From Sedimentisphaerales bacterium (GTDB taxonomy: Bacteria; Planctomycetota; Phycisphaerae; Sedimentisphaerales; SG8-4), in assembly GCA_016928975.1 (NCBI GenBank), contig JAFGJR010000041.1, forward strand, positions 1 to 62,753: 62,753 nucleotides of DNA, written 5' to 3'. The notes under the pieces were generated by a model, which saw nothing but the letters and a program-made list of their open reading frames with translations, was not told where the DNA came from and ran no database searches. This document shows positions 32,720 through 41,507 of the stretch, in pieces; position 1 is the first letter of the stretch; every line of letters starts with the position of its first letter. The translations under genes were made by a program, and so were the position numbers.

Positions 32720-32757
32720 GGTGGCAGCGGCGAAGCTTTCGGCTTGCCGCCGCCACC
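32720..32757. repeat. Class-C hairpin repeat, shortened copy
   Basis: GGTGGCAGCGGCGAAGC and GCTTGCCGCCGCCACC form a tight imperfect hairpin. They match the end arms of the 83-bp class-C repeat at 1796-1878 without its middle. Confidence 0.6.
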
Positions 32758-32809
32758 TTTGTTTGTGACGAACTATGAAGAACGCATCTCTGGATGCGCG
32801 TTCGTCGCG

Positions 32810-35464
32810 TTACTGCTTGACCACCCGGATGTCATCGACGTAGAGGGTGCCGGCGCCGCCTGCCTTGGGGCTGTTGCGGTTGCCGACGCCGATGAACATC
32901 TTCTTGACCGCAGCCGCGTTCACGCCGGCGAGCTGGCTCAGCGGGATCTTCCACTCAAGCCACTCGGTCGACTTGGACGCGTTGGCATCGGTGTGGGTGA
33001 CCACGGCCGTGTGGCTGGCGCTGTCCTGGAACGCGACGTACAGCGGGTCAGCGGTGTTTTCCGCCGCACCGCGGATGAACAGGACGAGCGTATTGACGCC
33101 GTTGACGGTCCAGTCCTGCGGGCTCGACCAGGTGCGCTCCGTCTCCGAGTAGTACGGCGCGAACCCGTTGTCGTAGCTCATCGGCATCCCCTGGCGACCG
33201 CCGTGGATGATCGTCAGCTCGACCCACGGTGCGCCGTCGGTCCCGACGAGGGCCCCGGAGCCATTGCCGGCCAGTCCCGGCTCGGGCAGGGTGTACCCGC
33301 CGCCGTCGATCCAGGTCTGGAAGATACGCTGGAAGCTGGCCCAGTCGTCATTGTAGCTTTCGAAGTCGTCCACAATGATGAAGTTGGCCGTGGTGAAGCT
33401 CCACACGCCGCCCTTCCACGGGCTCTCCGGATTGGCGGCGTTGACCTCATCAACTCGCCAGTAGTAGGTCTTGCCCCACTCGAGCGGTCCGGGATCGAAG
33501 CTGGTGGCGTCGAGCGCCTGCTGGCCGCGATAGATATCCGTCGTTGTCGTGTCCGCATCTGCGACGGCGTTGGCGTCCGTGCCGAAGTACACGTCATGCA
33601 GAGCGGCTTGCTCCCCGGCCGTCCACCGGAGAACCGAGGTCTGCGGCACATCGACAGCGCCGATCGGCGGGTAGGGACTCCTGGCCCGTCGCGGCAGGGA
33701 GAACGCGCCCTGCGGAATGACCTGCTTGGGCTGATAGGGAGTCAGCCAGTACGGCGTGCTCCAGTACAGGATCGCACGCGCATCGCCGGAATTCTCATAG
33801 TACTCCATGACCACAGTGTACTTCTGGCCCGCGACAAGATGGAGCGTCCCGATCCATTCGACGCCGGACTGCTGCCCAAATTTGTCAAAGAGCAGTTGGT
33901 CGTTGACCCGCAGGCGGACGCAATCATCGCAGTTCGTGGTGAAGGTCCAGTCCGACGTGAACGGCACCTCCAGCTCGCCGGTCCACCGGGCGGAGAAGCT
34001 GTCGGCGGGGACCAACGGGTCCGGCGAGCCGGTGCCCCAGTTGAAGTTGATTCCAGGGTCGGTACGTGTCAGCACCAGGGTCGTCAGGTCCGTGCCCTTG
34101 TAGTACTCTCCTTTGACGCCGCTGTCAGCACGGCGAGTCATGAAGCTCCAGACGTTGCCTTTGTGCGTCGTTGAGCCGTCGAACTCATCGACTCTCCAGT
34201 AATACACCTTCTCAAAATCAAGAGCACCTTCGGGATCGTAGGTTGTCTCTACCTGGGGGTACGCGTCGGCAGCACTATTCACATCGTCGAAATTGTCGCC
34301 GAAGTACACGTAGTGCATGATCGCACGGGAACCTGGGCTCCAGCCAAGGGTGGCATTGGGGTCGACCCATTGGCCGCCGTCAGACGGGTCAGGGTCCCAG
34401 GCAGTCGAGGGGCGAAGCAAGAAGCTCCAGACATCACCCTTCCACGGACTATCGGGGTTGGCTGGATCCACGCCGTCGATCCGCCAGTAGTAGGTCTTGC
34501 CCCAGACCAGACCGGTGACAGCGAACTTGGCCTCCGCCTGATTGCCTTTGAACGTGTCGCCGGTGCCATTGTTCACATCGTCGAAATTCGTGCCCAGGTA
34601 CACATCGCTGGAAGCCGCGGAGACGCCCGGCACCCACTGAAGGTTCGCCCAGGTCGTTTCCAGCTCCGCGCCGTTGACCGGGCTGGGATGGGTGGCTTTC
34701 TCGGAAGGCAGACCCTCCGCGTCAGCCAGAGCACCGATCTCATCCTGCGACAGCGCCCTCGTGAACAGGTAGAGCTCGTCCATGATGCCGGTGAACGGCC
34801 TGGCGTTGTCGATATTGTACCCCACGCGAGCACCCGTCCCCCAATCGGCTATACGTTGGCCGGTAGGTACTGTTACCGATCCATTTGCAGGCACTACGCC
34901 ACCGATATACAGGGTCATCTTGCCGGTCACACTGTCGTATGTTCCTGCATAATGGATCCATTCATCCCACCCATGTGTGCCTACCCCATTCATGTTGTAG
35001 ATTGTAACGGAACCCGGACTGCGGAGGAGCCATCGGAAGGTGCCGTTGTCATTGATCTGGGGGTGAACGACCCACGTGTTGTCAGATCCCCGGCAACTGA
35101 GTATGGCGTGATCCTTGCCGGTCTTGCGGCACTTCACCCAGGCGGCAAGTGTAATGGCAGACCGAGGAATGTCCTCAGCGGGATAATGCGGGCTGTCCAG
35201 ATCGAGATAACTGTATCCGGTCGGCCCCCACTCGCCCAGAAACTCGGCGGCTCCAAACCACTTGATGCCGCTGGGAACTCCGGAGACGTCCCCACAGACG
35301 GTGCCGCTGTGGCCTTTGCCCGATTCGTCAAGAACGATCGCACCGACGCTGTCGTAGGAGTAGTAGATCACCAGATTCGGGTCCCTGGGGATGTCGGCAG
35401 AAGCGTTCGTCGCCAGGCCCAGCAAAAGAACGAGAGAGACCAAATAAACCAAGTGCTTGCACAT
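32810..35464 (-). CDS. Secreted LamG / PA14 multidomain protein A
   Basis: The 884-residue protein starts with a signal peptide (VYLVSLVLLLGLATNASA) after GGAGGACGAGT. Residues about 28-245 form a LamG/concanavalin-like module (YYSYDSVGAIVLDESGKGHSG, GIMDELYLFTRALSQDEI). Several fibronectin-like modules of the form DVYLGTNFDDV...GLVWGKTYYWRIDGVDP follow. A PA14 domain lies at about 450-600 (ADSFSARWTGELEVPFTSDW, YYENSGDARAILYW). The last 190 residues (DDFESYNDDW, FIRGAAENTADPLYVAFQD, LYVDDIRVVKQ) are a CBM-like C-terminal domain seen in planctomycete secreted proteins. It probably binds glycans or matrix. It is a close paralogue of the next gene. Confidence 0.85.
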   Translation of the reverse strand: MCKHLVYLVSLVLLLGLATNASADIPRDPNLVIYYSYDSVGAIVLDESGKGHSGTVCGDVSGVPSGIKWFGAAEFLGEWGPTGYSYLDLDSPHYPAEDIPRSAITLAAWVKCRKTGKDHAILSCRGSDNTWVVHPQINDNGTFRWLLRSPGSVTIYNMNGVGTHGWDEWIHYAGTYDSVTGKMTLYIGGVVPANGSVTVPTGQRIADWGTGARVGYNIDNARPFTGIMDELYLFTRALSQDEIGALADAEGLPSEKATHPSPVNGAELETTWANLQWVPGVSAASSDVYLGTNFDDVNNGTGDTFKGNQAEAKFAVTGLVWGKTYYWRIDGVDPANPDSPWKGDVWSFLLRPSTAWDPDPSDGGQWVDPNATLGWSPGSRAIMHYVYFGDNFDDVNSAADAYPQVETTYDPEGALDFEKVYYWRVDEFDGSTTHKGNVWSFMTRRADSGVKGEYYKGTDLTTLVLTRTDPGINFNWGTGSPDPLVPADSFSARWTGELEVPFTSDWTFTTNCDDCVRLRVNDQLLFDKFGQQSGVEWIGTLHLVAGQKYTVVMEYYENSGDARAILYWSTPYWLTPYQPKQVIPQGAFSLPRRARSPYPPIGAVDVPQTSVLRWTAGEQAALHDVYFGTDANAVADADTTTTDIYRGQQALDATSFDPGPLEWGKTYYWRVDEVNAANPESPWKGGVWSFTTANFIIVDDFESYNDDWASFQRIFQTWIDGGGYTLPEPGLAGNGSGALVGTDGAPWVELTIIHGGRQGMPMSYDNGFAPYYSETERTWSSPQDWTVNGVNTLVLFIRGAAENTADPLYVAFQDSASHTAVVTHTDANASKSTEWLEWKIPLSQLAGVNAAAVKKMFIGVGNRNSPKAGGAGTLYVDDIRVVKQ

Positions 35465-35691
35465 ACTCGTCCTCCATTCAAAAACAACTCAACATTGCGA
35501 ACCTCGTGCTTTGACTACACGTCGAAAACAAAACAACCTTCAACTCTGAATGCTGACTCCCGGTTCCTGAGTTCCCGTGAGCCTTTCAGGACTCGACTCT
35601 ACCTCCTTCCTTCCAAAGCGTCATCCGCACTATTCCTCGAAACAGAGACATCACGACGGCGAACCACGATCAGCAGCGCGTGTTCGTCACG

Positions 35692-38301
35692 TCACTGGAC
35701 TTTGATCACTCGGATATCGTCAATGTAAAGACTTCCGGAACCGCCGGCGTTGGGCGTGTTGCGGTTGCCGACGCCGATGAACATCTTCTTGACCGTGGCG
35801 GCGTTCACGCCGGTGAGCTGGCTCAGCGGGATCTTCCACTCGAGCCACCGGGTCGTCTTCACGGCCGCCGCGTCCGGATGGTTGACCGCCGCCACGTGGC
35901 CGGCGTTGTCCTGGACCGCGACGTACAGCGTGTCGGCGCCATTGCTGCCGGCGCCGCGAACGAACAGCACGAGCGTATTGGTGCCATTGACGGTCCAGTT
36001 CTGCGGGCTCGACCACGTCCGCTCGGCTTCCGAGTAGTACGGCGCGCCCACGTTGTTGTAGTCCATCGGCATGGCCTGGAAGCCCGAGTGGACGATCTGC
36101 TGCTCGGCGAACGGCGCCTGCATGTATCCGACCATGGCGTTCGTGCCGTTGCCGGCAACCTCCACGGGGTCCGTGTATCCGAACCCGTCGAGCCACGTCT
36201 GGAAGATCCGCTCGCCGACCTCGTCGGTGTAGGTCTCGAAATCATCGACGACGAGGAAGCCGGCGGTGGTGAAGCTCCAGAGGCAGCCTTTCCAGGGACT
36301 ATCCGCGCTGGCGCCGTTGACCTCGTCCACCCTCCAGTAGTAGGTCTTGCCCCATTCCAGGGCGCCCGGATTGTATGTCGGGTCATCCGCCGCCTGTCGG
36401 GCCGCAGGCGCGGTCGCAGCGGCCACGGCGTCCTGGTCATCGCCGAAGTAGACCTCGTGCGAGACGGCCGGCTCGCCACCGATCCAGCGAAGCGTCATCG
36501 TCTGAGGCGTGTCCACAGCGCCGTTGGCCGGGTATGGACCGGCGGCGCGGACCGGCAGTTGGAGCCAGCCCTGCGGCAGGATCTGGCGAGGCAGCGTCGG
36601 GCTCTCCCAGGACAACTGCGCCACGGCCCCGCCGCTGTTCTCATACCATTCCATGCGAATCGAGTACACCTGTCCCGCCACGAGATTGACCGTGGCGGTG
36701 TTGTCGGCGGTGCCATGATCGGTCCAGTTGTCGATCACCAGACGGCCGTCGAACCAGAGGCGTACCCCGTCGTCGCTGGTGGTGATGAGCGTGTAGGTCT
36801 CGGTGAATGGCGCCTCGACGTTGGCCGTCCAGCGGGCGGACAGGGTATCGCTGAGCCCGGCAGCGACTTCGCCGGTCGAGTCGACGTTGATCGTGCCTTC
36901 GATCCGGGTCAGCACCGCAGCGCCGGCCAGCGACATGTTGGCGAAGTACCGGGCCTTGGCGCCGCCGCCGGTTCCCCGCGTAGTGAAGCTCCAGACCTGC
37001 CCTTTGTGCGCGATGCCCGGCGGGAACGCGAACTCGTCCACTCGCCAGTAGTAGGTCGTGTCCAGGGCGAGCGTGCCGAGGTCGAAGGTGGGACTGGGAC
37101 ACATAATCCCCACCTCCTCCGTCGCGTCGTTGACTTCATCGAAGCTCTGGCCGGTGTAGATCGTGCTGAAGATGCTGTTCAGGCCCATCTCCCAGCTCAG
37201 GTCCTGGTTCGGATCGACGCACTTCATTCCATCGGGCGGGAAGGGCTTCGTGGCAATCAGGGGTCGAACCATGAAGCTCCAGACCACCCCTTTTACCGTC
37301 CCATCGGGGGTGATCTCATCGACGCGCCAGTAGTAGGTCGTGCCGGCGACCAGAGTCTTGACGGGACTGCTGGCGGTGCCGACCGCCTGCTGCGTTTTCG
37401 TCAGCCTGCCGATGAACACCGGCGTGTCCGCCGTCGTGGCCGCGCTGACCTGGTCGAAGCTGTCCCCGAAGTATAGCTCGTGAGCGGTCGCCTTCTCGCC
37501 GGGCTGCCACTTGAGGATCGTCGTCGTCACGTTGAGCACCTCGCCGTCGCGAGGCGTGGGGCCGTAAGCCGTCAGGAGCGGCTCGATGGCCATCACCGTT
37601 CGAATGTCTGTCGGCGTGAGCGCGTGGTTGTACATCCGGACATCGTCGATCGCGCCGAGCCAATCGCAGCCCCACCCGTCCGAACCGATGAGAACCGGGG
37701 TGTTGCTGCTGACAATCTGTCCCATGGTGGTTGAATCGGTCTGCTCTCCATTGAGATAGCATTTCACCGTCTTGCCGTCATGCGAGCAGGCGACGTGACA
37801 CCATTCATTGCGCACCAGGTTCCTGTCGGCGTGGACCCAAACGCTGCCACCGCTCGTATTGAACTGGAATCCCATGAACGGCTTGGAACTGCCCCATCCA
37901 TACCGGCACTGCCAACTCCAGCCGGGGTCCAGCGCCTTGGCCATCGGCGCCGTCTCCCCGCCGGCAGTGCCCTTGGCCTCCGGATTGTCGGCACCGGGCT
38001 TCATCCACAGAGCGATGGAGATCGGCCCCGGTACGTCCAAGCTGGCCTTGCTGCCGCAGTTGATGTAGTCCCCACCGCCACCGACACGGCCCAAGCCGTG
38101 GAACTCCAGCGCGGTCCCGTTGACACCAGGGACCCAGGTGGGCTTGTTCACAAACGTCCCGTCGTTGCCCTTGCCGGAGGAGTCGAGCGCCTTGGTGCCC
38201 CCACCCTCATCCAGCTTCCAGTGACCCACGAGTTCCCCCAGGGCCTCCCCGGCTGCGATCAGCACGACCAGGGACAGTGCCAGCAGAAATCTCTTACTCA
38301 T
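35692..38301 (-). CDS. Secreted LamG / PA14 multidomain protein B (paralogue of A)
   Basis: The 869-residue protein starts at the ATG 38301 after GGAAGGAGGAAGT, with signal peptide RFLLALSLVVLIAAGEALG. It repeats the layout of its neighbour: LamG (VGHWKLDEGGGTKALDSSGKG, DDVRMYNHALTP), KTYYWRVDE modules, PA14 (TLSARWTANVEAPFTETY, EWYENSGGAVAQLSW) and the DDFETY...LYIDDIRVIKVQ C-terminal domain. The C-terminal 200 residues are very similar to protein A, down to codons. Tandem paralogues on the same strand, 227 bp apart, imply duplication followed by change in the N-terminal half. Confidence 0.87.
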   Translation of the reverse strand: MSKRFLLALSLVVLIAAGEALGELVGHWKLDEGGGTKALDSSGKGNDGTFVNKPTWVPGVNGTALEFHGLGRVGGGGDYINCGSKASLDVPGPISIALWMKPGADNPEAKGTAGGETAPMAKALDPGWSWQCRYGWGSSKPFMGFQFNTSGGSVWVHADRNLVRNEWCHVACSHDGKTVKCYLNGEQTDSTTMGQIVSSNTPVLIGSDGWGCDWLGAIDDVRMYNHALTPTDIRTVMAIEPLLTAYGPTPRDGEVLNVTTTILKWQPGEKATAHELYFGDSFDQVSAATTADTPVFIGRLTKTQQAVGTASSPVKTLVAGTTYYWRVDEITPDGTVKGVVWSFMVRPLIATKPFPPDGMKCVDPNQDLSWEMGLNSIFSTIYTGQSFDEVNDATEEVGIMCPSPTFDLGTLALDTTYYWRVDEFAFPPGIAHKGQVWSFTTRGTGGGAKARYFANMSLAGAAVLTRIEGTINVDSTGEVAAGLSDTLSARWTANVEAPFTETYTLITTSDDGVRLWFDGRLVIDNWTDHGTADNTATVNLVAGQVYSIRMEWYENSGGAVAQLSWESPTLPRQILPQGWLQLPVRAAGPYPANGAVDTPQTMTLRWIGGEPAVSHEVYFGDDQDAVAAATAPAARQAADDPTYNPGALEWGKTYYWRVDEVNGASADSPWKGCLWSFTTAGFLVVDDFETYTDEVGERIFQTWLDGFGYTDPVEVAGNGTNAMVGYMQAPFAEQQIVHSGFQAMPMDYNNVGAPYYSEAERTWSSPQNWTVNGTNTLVLFVRGAGSNGADTLYVAVQDNAGHVAAVNHPDAAAVKTTRWLEWKIPLSQLTGVNAATVKKMFIGVGNRNTPNAGGSGSLYIDDIRVIKVQ

Positions 38302-38756
38302 ACTTCCTCCTTCCAAGAAATGAACCTCGCTGTTTGAGCGATACGGAACTGTGTGCGCAGTGGGCAGACTCCCCGCCCCGAGCTGCCGTCCGGGCGCCAG
38401 GTGATTCCGTGTATGACAGTCCACAAGCACCTCCCCTCACGTGGGAGTGGGTTTGAAGGCCACCCTACACATCGCCCTTGATCCGAGGCCCTGCACACGC
38501 TGGTCATGACATGCCAGGGCCCTATCGTAGGCCGTGCCGACAAAGCAATTCCGGTTCCATGAAGGCTTCAAGACGCTCACCGGGATGTCAAGGCACACGC
38601 CGCATGTTTGCCACGTATAGTTGTACCAATTCGCCCTCGTCTCTGCAAGGACAATTCCGACAAAACCATGAGGCCGGTTGCCCGCGCGCCAGTCCCGGCG
38701 GGCATGACGAAGAAACCGGCGATTGTTGCATGATTCCTCCGGCCGCAATTGTATAA
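38302..38756. other. Gap upstream of the truncated DUF362 gene
   Basis: No coding family is seen. A TTGCAT (38726) and a perfect TATAAT (38752-38757) lie at its right edge with a 20-bp gap, longer than ideal. The TATAAT touches the first readable codon of the DUF362 fragment. Confidence 0.35.
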
Positions 38757-39746
38757 TCAGGGTACGGGCCGCGGGCGGAGTTCTCGAACGTCCCGCTGTA
38801 CTGGAGCACGCCGGGCGCCGTCGGCAAGAAGCAGGACTATCTGCCCACGGCCTTCGCCGAGGCCCGCTACGTCATCAACTTCGCTATCCTCAAGGGCCAC
38901 TCCTCCGGCGTGACCCTGTGTGCGAAGAACCTCTACGGCTCGCTGATCCGGATGCCGAGCGGCTACCTGCGGCCCGACCTGCCACGCCTGCCCACGCAAG
39001 GCAACCATCCCGGCTACTACGACATGCACCTGAGCCTGCCCAACGTCGGCTGGAGTCCCGGCACCGCTCAATACCGGGCGCTGGTGGACCTGATGGGCCA
39101 CCATGAGCTTGGGGGCAAGACCCTGCTGTACCTGATCGACGGCCTGTTCGCAGGCTACTACTGGGATTCGCATCCGTACAAGTGGAACTCATTTCCCTTC
39201 AACGGCGACTGGCCTTCGAGCCTGCTCGCCTCGCAAGACCCGGTAGCTATCGATTCCGTCGGTTACGATTTCGTCAATACCGAGTGGCCCGACGTCGTCC
39301 GCTACGGCCACGCCCCGAGCCCCAAGTACGACCTGCAAGGTGGCGCCGAGGACTACCTGCATGAGGCCGCTCTGGCGAACGACCCCTGCTCCGGCACATT
39401 CTACGACCCCGACCATGCCACCAGAGCCCGCCGCCTCGAAAGCCTGGGCGTCCATGAGCACTGGAACAACCCCATCGACAAGCAGTACTCCCGGAACCTC
39501 CACACCGGCGACGGCATCGAGCTGATCCTCCTGCATAGTGACGCCATCGAAGGGGACATCGACAGCGACGGCGATGTGGATGCCGACGACCTGTCCGCCC
39601 TGTGCGCCCGATGGCTGACAGTCCCCGATCCAAACAGAGTGGATGCTGACCTGAATGCCGACTCGGCGGTGGACCTGAGAGACTTCGCGATCTTCGCCGG
39701 CCAGTGGCACCGCACCACCACCCAGCGCCGCCCCTTAGAGCGCTGA
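38757..39746 (+). pseudogene. DUF362 family protein with dockerin-like tail, 5'-truncated
   Basis: The frame reads DUF362 sequence from its first codon after an in-frame TAA at 38754: NVPLYWSTPGAVGKKQDYL, INFAILKGHSSGVTLCAKN, DLMGHHELGGKTLLYLIDGL, SLLASQDPVAIDSVGYDF and GVHEHWNNPIDKQYSRNL. In the family several hundred residues (signal peptide, metal- and cluster-associated half) precede this part, and they are absent here on both strands. The first plausible start (GTG 38910) lies inside conserved sequence. The C-terminus adds two dockerin-like EF-hand repeats (GDIDSDGDVDADD, ADLNADSAVDLRDFA). I therefore call it a gene fragment or deletion product, perhaps an assembly fault. Its position directly after a TATAAT is odd. 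Confidence 0.75.
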
Positions 39747-40085
39747 CGAATCATATTGCGCGCGGAGACGCAGGGACGCAGAGGTGTAGGACGGGCCGTG
39801 CTGTCCTATGTCACCCCCGCGAAGCTTGTCCTCGACCTCTGATCGGGGAGCGGGGGTCCAGGAGCGCCGCGGATAACACTGGATTCCCGCCTGCGCGGGA
39901 ATGACATACGGGGCAGGGGGGCTTCACCGGTGGTTTCCTTTCGCGAAATGCCTGAAATCCTGACGAATCCGCGTCACATCAGCCCCGCTCGGCAGACATT
40001 GAAGTGAAAAGGGTGAAAATCGGGTGAAATACTGCTTTACAGTCGCTCGCGAGATACAATGAAGTCGAGTTGGCAGGGAGAACCG
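39747..40085. other. Gap with a palindromic element before the pseudopilin gene
   Basis: Apart from the 39807-39908 element, no gene is seen. The remaining part (39909-40085) is the leader of the pseudopilin gene, without a convincing -35/-10 pair. Confidence 0.4.
39807..39908. repeat. Palindromic element related to the GIY-YIG element, copy 2 (no ORF)
   Basis: The ends are TATGTCA and TGACATA. Inside the left end lies a CCCCCGCG...AGCGGGGG hairpin followed by TCCAGGA; the right end carries TGGATTCCCGCCTGCGCGGGAA. The whole is 102 bp. The architecture (TGTCA, hairpin, TCCA, cargo, TGGA, hairpin, TGACA) equals that of the GIY-YIG-bearing element 1.2 kb downstream. Confidence 0.75.
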
Positions 40086-41051
40086 ATGAGAGGCACAGGC
40101 ACATCGCGAGAAGCCTTTCGGGCCCGCGCCCATCCGGGGAGCGTCTGTACCCCAACCATCCACCATCCGTCATCAATGATCAATCGAAGCGCCTTCACCC
40201 TGATCGAGCTGCTGGTGGTGATCTCGATTGTCGCTCTGCTGATGGCGATTCTCATGCCGTGCTTGCAGAAGGTTCGCAGGCAGGCCAAGGCCGTGGGCTG
40301 CCAGGCGAATCTTCGCCAGTGGGGCATCCGCGGGGCGGCGTACGCGGCGGACCACGACGGTCGGCTTGTAGACCGGTGCCCGCACGATCCACTGAGCAGC
40401 GGGCCACTCGAAGCCGGGTTCTGGAATGACTCATGGTTTGGGCTGCTGAACTACGATGGGAAGGAACCCGACCGTTACAGCGCCCGGGGACTGAAAGGGG
40501 TGGTCCTTTGCTGCATGGCCACCAAGATCCCCGAGAGCTATCCCGAGCGGGGTGCGTCGATGGGCGGGACCTTCCAGGCCTGGGGCTATACCGGCAGGGT
40601 CGCCGCGCCGGGATTCCTCACGCCCGTGCCGCGCCCGTGGTATGGCAGCTACGGCGCAAATGGATGGATCAGCCCCCACGGGCTCATGGAATCGGCCAAA
40701 GCATGGTGCTGGACGAATACCAACGACAGGAACACAGGCAGCGCCCCGATGATGCTGGATTGCACGTTCTGGGTCGGTGGGCCGTTCAGCGAGTATCATC
40801 CGCCCCCGGACCATGACGCCCTACCGACTGGCCTGGCTGTAAGCGACGGACCCGCGTATTTCTGCATGAACCGCCACGACGGCGGGATCAATGCGTTGTT
40901 CCTTGACTGGTCGGTTCACAAGGTGGGTCTCAAGGAACTCTGGACGCTCAAATGGCACAAGAAATTCAGTACCGCCGGACCCTGGACCAAAGCCGGCGGC
41001 GTCAAGCCGGAGGATTGGCCCGCGTGGATGCGCCGGTTCAAGGACTATTGA
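40086..41051 (+). CDS. Type II secretion/pilus-like pseudopilin
   Basis: The prepilin methylation motif [21 protein letters not shown] is clear, so a prepilin peptidase should cut before the Phe and leave an N-terminal membrane helix. The C-terminal part ends with [21 protein letters not shown], resembling the H-X9-DG end of planctomycete pseudopilins. The ATG at 40086 has GGGAGAACCG upstream and gives a long 30-residue leader ([21 protein letters not shown]). An ATG at 40176 gives a normal 4-residue leader but has no ribosome-binding site. Such genes are numerous in planctomycetes. Length is 321 residues. A GIY-YIG element begins 21 bp after the stop. Confidence 0.85.
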   Translation: MRGTGTSREAFRARAHPGSVCTPTIHHPSSMINRSAFTLIELLVVISIVALLMAILMPCLQKVRRQAKAVGCQANLRQWGIRGAAYAADHDGRLVDRCPHDPLSSGPLEAGFWNDSWFGLLNYDGKEPDRYSARGLKGVVLCCMATKIPESYPERGASMGGTFQAWGYTGRVAAPGFLTPVPRPWYGSYGANGWISPHGLMESAKAWCWTNTNDRNTGSAPMMLDCTFWVGGPFSEYHPPPDHDALPTGLAVSDGPAYFCMNRHDGGINALFLDWSVHKVGLKELWTLKWHKKFSTAGPWTKAGGVKPEDWPAWMRRFKDY

Positions 41052-41071
41052 CGTGAACCAGCCGCCCCGAC

Positions 41072-41433
41072 ATGTCATTCCCGCGAAGGCGGGAATCCAG
41101 GAATCATGGAAGTGAAGTGCTACTATGTGTACATCCTGGCCAACAAGAGGAATGGGACACTGTACGTCGGCGTGACCGGCAACCTGCGGCAGCGAGTATG
41201 TCAGCACAAGGAGGGTATGGTTCCAGGCTTCACCCGGCGCTATGGAGTGCACAGACTGATTTACTTCGAGACCTTCTGCCGAATCGGGGACGCCTTGACT
41301 GCGGAGAAACGACTCAAGAAGTGGAACCGTCAGTGGAAGATTCGGCTCATTGAAGAGCACAATCCCCAGTGGAAGGACTTGTGCGAGGACGAGGCCCAAG
41401 AGACTGGACCCCCGCCTGCGCGGGGGTGACATG
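41072..41433. mobile_element. GIY-YIG repeat-bounded element (362 bp)
   Basis: The ends are perfect 7-bp inverted repeats CATGTCA and TGACATG. Each is followed inward by a hairpin (TTCCCGCGAAGGCGGGAA on the left, CCCCCGCCTGCGCGGGGG on the right) and then TCCAGGA or TGGA. The only gene is the GIY-YIG nuclease. Two ORF-less relatives lie at 18894-18988 and 39807-39908. This pattern fits an autonomous element and non-autonomous copies, but no target-site duplication is evident and mobility is an inference. Confidence 0.6.
41106..41429 (+). CDS. GIY-YIG nuclease (COG2827-type) inside a repeat-bounded element
   Basis: The 107-residue protein has the GIY-YIG core in its single-domain form: YYVYILANKRNGTLYVGVTG (GTLYVGV being the second half), then RVCQHKEGMVPGFTRRYGVHRLIYFETF and EKRLKKWNRQWKIRLIEEHNPQWKDL. 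This small family is usually a stand-alone putative endonuclease. The stop codon TGA is the first part of the TGACATG terminal repeat, so the coding frame runs into the right hairpin (GPPPARG). The ATG follows directly after the left hairpin. The domain could recognise or cut the flanking palindromes (inference). Confidence 0.88.
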   Translation: MEVKCYYVYILANKRNGTLYVGVTGNLRQRVCQHKEGMVPGFTRRYGVHRLIYFETFCRIGDALTAEKRLKKWNRQWKIRLIEEHNPQWKDLCEDEAQETGPPPARG

Positions 41434-41507
41434 ACGGCATCCAGTCTGTCGGACGCCTCATCATGGCGCCCGGCTCGTGTCGGACTTCGATATTCGAGCT
41501 TCCGGCG

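Noticed and set aside
38910..39746. Annotating the DUF362 protein as a normal gene from the GTG at 38910
   Set aside because: Conserved family sequence extends upstream of this GTG to the in-frame stop, so the GTG cannot be the natural start of a complete protein.
41072..41433. Insertion sequence with a DDE transposase
   Set aside because: No DDE, tyrosine or serine recombinase is encoded between the terminal repeats; the only gene is a GIY-YIG nuclease, so the standard IS label is not used.
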